A stretch of DNA of 64,000 nucleotides from Kalmanozyma brasiliensis GHG001. Its lineage: Eukaryota; Basidiomycota; Ustilaginomycetes; Ustilaginales. Shown piece by piece: positions 61,390 to 64,000 of the stretch. The notes under the pieces were generated by a model that was not told the DNA's origin, did not search any database, and saw nothing but the letters and a program-made list of their open reading frames with translations. A program made the position numbers and the translations under genes. The stretch spans positions 124,001 to 188,000 of the forward strand of contig NW_015961950.1 of assembly GCF_000497045.1 (NCBI RefSeq), written 5' to 3'. Numbering within the stretch: position 1 is the stretch's first letter; every line of letters begins with the position of its first letter.

Positions 61390-61603
61390 CAGCGTCGATG
61401 AAGATCGTTTCGAAACGGCACACTGCAATGTAGACGCCTCTCGCACACACAACGGCAAGAGCTGAGAGGAGCACGAAGAAAGAGACCGAACTTGCAAGAC
61501 AACGAACCAATGACGAAGGGACAAAAGCGAATGATGAAGACGAAGTAAGATGTGCGATATGAGGTCAAACTGGCTCGACCTTCTGCGGGGGGAGCCACCG
61601 TGT
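61390..61603. other. Short convergent spacer
   Basis: 214 bp between the MTG2 stop and the GH5 stop. It carries both transcript 3' ends; no gene was seen. Confidence 0.4.
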
Positions 61604-63106
61604 TCAGCACCTGATCCCATTCGGTCTCTTTGTTGGGTCCCTCGGGATCCATCCGTACTGCAAACCTTTCTGGTAACTCCAATCCTCCGCTGCCTTAGCT
61701 TCGGTCTTCCACGTCCACATCAACCAACCGATTCCACCCTCGTTCGCGTCCACCTGAGCCTCCCACATGCTTCCCAACAGTCTCTTGTATTTCGCCGTGA
61801 AGGTGCTCGCATCGCCGCTTCGCTGGGCACAACTGTTGATGCGACCGCGGCTCCCTTTGAGACTGCCATCGTAGCGACTGCCGCGATTGCGACCGTTGAT
61901 GCCGCCGGCGCAGTCGGTGAAGGCGGGCGTCCACTCGCCCACCATTTGCCAATGCACATTGTTTGCTGCCGCCCATTTAGGTTTGAGACTGCAATAGTAA
62001 TTGATGCGGTCCTGGGAGGAGAGACGGAGAGCGTTGTCATCGAAGATGGTGTAGATGTGCGAATCGATGCTGACAGCTTCGTAGGTTGGGGGACGAAGTT
62101 TGTCGTTCCAATAGTCGCTAAAGGCGGGATTGATGAATTCGTCACCGACGACGACCAAGAGGGGGGATGGGGGGGAGGATCGACCGTTGGGGTAACGAAC
62201 CACCTCGTAAGCGCGCTGGTAGAAGTCGAGCACCACGTTCCGATCCGTCACAGGTTCGTTGAGCAGCTCCAACGCTGTCACTGAACTCGCGTATTTCGGT
62301 TGGGAGAACTCCCTACTCATGGTTTGGAGGATGTTGACCGTGCGTTGCACATTCGTCGCGTTACCCGCCCAAGCATTGACCCCACGTCGTCCACCGTGAT
62401 CGAACCCATTCTGATTGCCCGGTGCAGCATGCAGGTCGATCAACACCTTAAGCCCGTATTTCGCACACCATCCCACCGCCGTCTTGAGCAACTCCCACTG
62501 GTTTAACTTCAAAAACGGCTCCCCGTTGCCCACCTCAAACGCCCAGTACCCAATCGGGATGCGAACATGGTTCAATCCCGCAGCGGCGATCTGACGAATA
62601 TCGTCCTCCGACATAAAGCTGTTGAGGTGTTGTTGGAGGATGCGGATGGCGGTGGAGCGAGGTTGGAGGGAGCCAAAGGTCCATTCATCGATAATGTGGG
62701 GATTGTTCGTCTGACCGTAGATGGAAGGGGTGATGAAGTTTTCCACGACCAACCAACCGCCGAGCGAGACACCGCGGATTTTGACTGCCGAGTTGGCGTA
62801 GGGCCAGCGGAGAGGTGGGAGCGCTCGCGGCTCGATAGAAGAGGTGGAGGGGGTGCGACGACGATGTCGCTTCAGGCCAGCGAGAGGGGTGGACGTGAGA
62901 ACGTCGTTGGCCTTGTCCATGATGACCTTGGTGATGACTTTGGGTTCGATGGCGGATGCGCCGCGCGAGTTGGCGGTGGTGATCGGCAGAACCACCTTGT
63001 CGAGCGAAGCAGAGGAGTCGGCTGGGACAGCATCGGTGTTGGTGATGGCCCCAGCGATTGCGGAGCCCATCATGAGGGCTCCTGTGAGGAGAGAGCTGAA
63101 CTTCAT
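61604..63106 (-). CDS. Secreted exo-beta-1,3-glucanase, GH5 (EXG1-like)
   Basis: A 500-aa protein from the ATG at 63106, which opens a signal peptide (MKFSSLLTGALMMGSAIAGA); the frame runs further upstream into leader. A dibasic KRHRRR stretch near residue 78 is a probable Kex2-type processing site. The catalytic domain shows GVSLGGWLVVE, HVRIPIGYWAF, the acid/base in LLNEPV (E284), and the nucleophile in VGEWTPAF (E391). This matches fungal EXG1-type glucan 1,3-beta-glucosidases (GH5_9), which trim wall beta-glucan. The C-terminal GWIPRDPTKRP is also typical. Both Glu residues are present, so it should be active. Single exon, convergent with MTG2. Confidence 0.93.
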   Translation of the reverse strand: MKFSSLLTGALMMGSAIAGAITNTDAVPADSSASLDKVVLPITTANSRGASAIEPKVITKVIMDKANDVLTSTPLAGLKRHRRRTPSTSSIEPRALPPLRWPYANSAVKIRGVSLGGWLVVENFITPSIYGQTNNPHIIDEWTFGSLQPRSTAIRILQQHLNSFMSEDDIRQIAAAGLNHVRIPIGYWAFEVGNGEPFLKLNQWELLKTAVGWCAKYGLKVLIDLHAAPGNQNGFDHGGRRGVNAWAGNATNVQRTVNILQTMSREFSQPKYASSVTALELLNEPVTDRNVVLDFYQRAYEVVRYPNGRSSPPSPLLVVVGDEFINPAFSDYWNDKLRPPTYEAVSIDSHIYTIFDDNALRLSSQDRINYYCSLKPKWAAANNVHWQMVGEWTPAFTDCAGGINGRNRGSRYDGSLKGSRGRINSCAQRSGDASTFTAKYKRLLGSMWEAQVDANEGGIGWLMWTWKTEAKAAEDWSYQKGLQYGWIPRDPTKRPNGIRC

Positions 63107-64000
63107 TGTTGTGTGGTGGTGGCGGTTGCGAAAGAGTGTGTGTGGGGTGATGAAGTTGCTGTCGTTGCCGCGGATGGGCGGTGTGGTGGTTGCTGGTGTA
63201 CAGGAATGGGGGAAGGAATGGGGGAAGGGGAAGGGGAGGTAGAGAGGAGGGGTAGGGGGCACGAACAGAAGAGTGGTGGTGGATGGCTCGCGAGGAGAGA
63301 AGTTTTATATGCCTCTCCCTCACAAAGGGCAACGAGGAGCTGCTCGAAGGGCGGGGAAGGCCGCTTGTATAGCACTCAGGGGCCAATCATTGTCTTCGCT
63401 CGCTGCGGCGAGGTGACATTCAGCACGGATAAAAGCGAGAGAGCGGAGAACGGCTTGATGCGAAGAGGGTACGGCGGCATCGCAGCGGCGGTCTCCTGCG
63501 ATGTCGTTCGCATTGTTGTCATGCACGGATCTGCAACATGCTTTTCAGAGGGTGATCTCCGGGGAGAGGGGCATTCCTCGAGCGTCCTCGGCAATGCAGA
63601 CCCGTGTCTGCTGTCGATCCATCGCCACAAGCCGGGTGAGCAGCTCCAACGGTAAAGCCGCTCGGGAGGAGGATTGTTTGTCGTGTAGAAGCCAGCTAGA
63701 CTGCTTGGCAGAATACCTCGGCTAGGTTTGGGTGTGGCACGACTCATGCAGCGTGCAGATCCTTGCAGGAATGGAGGCCTGCGGGGCCAACTCGTGGGTC
63801 TCAGACCCTTCGTGTTGCTTTGTGCTCGTCAGGAAATTCTGCACAAGAACAATCCTCGACATCAGGCACACAGGAACAAGGAGGACGACAGGAATTGTTG
63901 TCCTTTACCCAACTCCGCTCTGGCAAGTCGGATCTGCTGTGCCGCTGATCGCCGCTCTCTCCGGCAACCGATTCTGTAGCTCATTGCAGGTGTGATACTA
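63107..64000. promoter_or_regulatory. GH5 upstream region
   Basis: About 890 bp to the window edge. A TATA-like CATATAAAA (minus strand, about 63303-63311) lies about 200 bp before the GH5 start codon. The leader between them is pyrimidine-rich on the minus strand. No other gene was recognised up to the edge. Confidence 0.45.

Noticed and set aside
1..64000. CRISPR arrays, bacterial operons or riboswitches
   Set aside because: The window is clearly eukaryotic and no regularly spaced repeat array was seen.

Overview
This is about 64 kb of a basidiomycete nuclear genome, most likely a smut fungus (Ustilaginales: Ustilago/Sporisorium/Pseudozyma-type). The reasons are long, mostly intronless, GC-rich genes, intergenic spaces of roughly 0.4-2 kb on both strands, eukaryotic housekeeping genes (SEC7, MOB1, HRD3, UTP20, KRI1, mitochondrial OBG/MTG2) and fungal wall glucanases. 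One run of Ns next to a 23-base poly-C tract (43983-44023) marks a draft assembly. I cannot name the species from sequence alone.

Layout. 0.2-9 kb: three minus-strand genes, the ARF-GEF SEC7, MOB1 and a solitary CCHC zinc-knuckle protein. 9.4-16.6 kb: a membrane GT2 glycosyltransferase (minus) faces, across about 2.1 kb of shared upstream DNA, a large plus-strand protein joining a degenerate GH16-like ectodomain to an acyltransferase-3 domain. 17-30 kb: HRD3/SEL1L (ERAD) and UTP20 (small-subunit processome, one 9.3 kb ORF). 30-39 kb: a membrane-anchored GH30 glucanase, a second acyltransferase-3-like protein lacking the usual His, and a 4-coumarate:CoA ligase-like enzyme whose short first exon lies 1268 bp away across a very long intron. 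39.1-44.5 kb: a gene-poor stretch containing the assembly gap. 44.5-50.3 kb: an SSUH2-like zinc-finger protein and KRI1. 50.5-58.2 kb: a complete CACTA/EnSpm-type DNA transposon. 58.3-63.1 kb: an RRM-OBG fusion (MTG2) and a secreted GH5 exo-beta-1,3-glucanase.

The main discovery is the transposon at 50545-58201 (7657 bp). It has perfect 14-bp terminal inverted repeats starting CACAT, a perfect 3-bp target duplication (AAT), subterminal GACGC/GCGTC repeats, and two intact convergent genes. One is a three-exon TNP2/Transposase_21-like transposase of 1035 aa with all three candidate catalytic acidic residues. The other is a two-exon coiled-coil/basic protein of 623 aa that could be a TNPA-like accessory factor. 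It lies between KRI1 and MTG2 and ends 89 bp before the MTG2 start codon, so it has probably replaced or become that promoter. Intact ends, duplication and genes suggest recent, perhaps ongoing, activity.

Secondary themes are extracellular glycan biology (GT2, two acyltransferase-3 proteins, GH16-like, GH30, GH5) and ribosome biogenesis (UTP20, KRI1, MTG2). Apart from the 4CL-like gene and the transposon genes, every gene reads as a single exon. Functions come from recognising families and motifs by eye; no database search was run.
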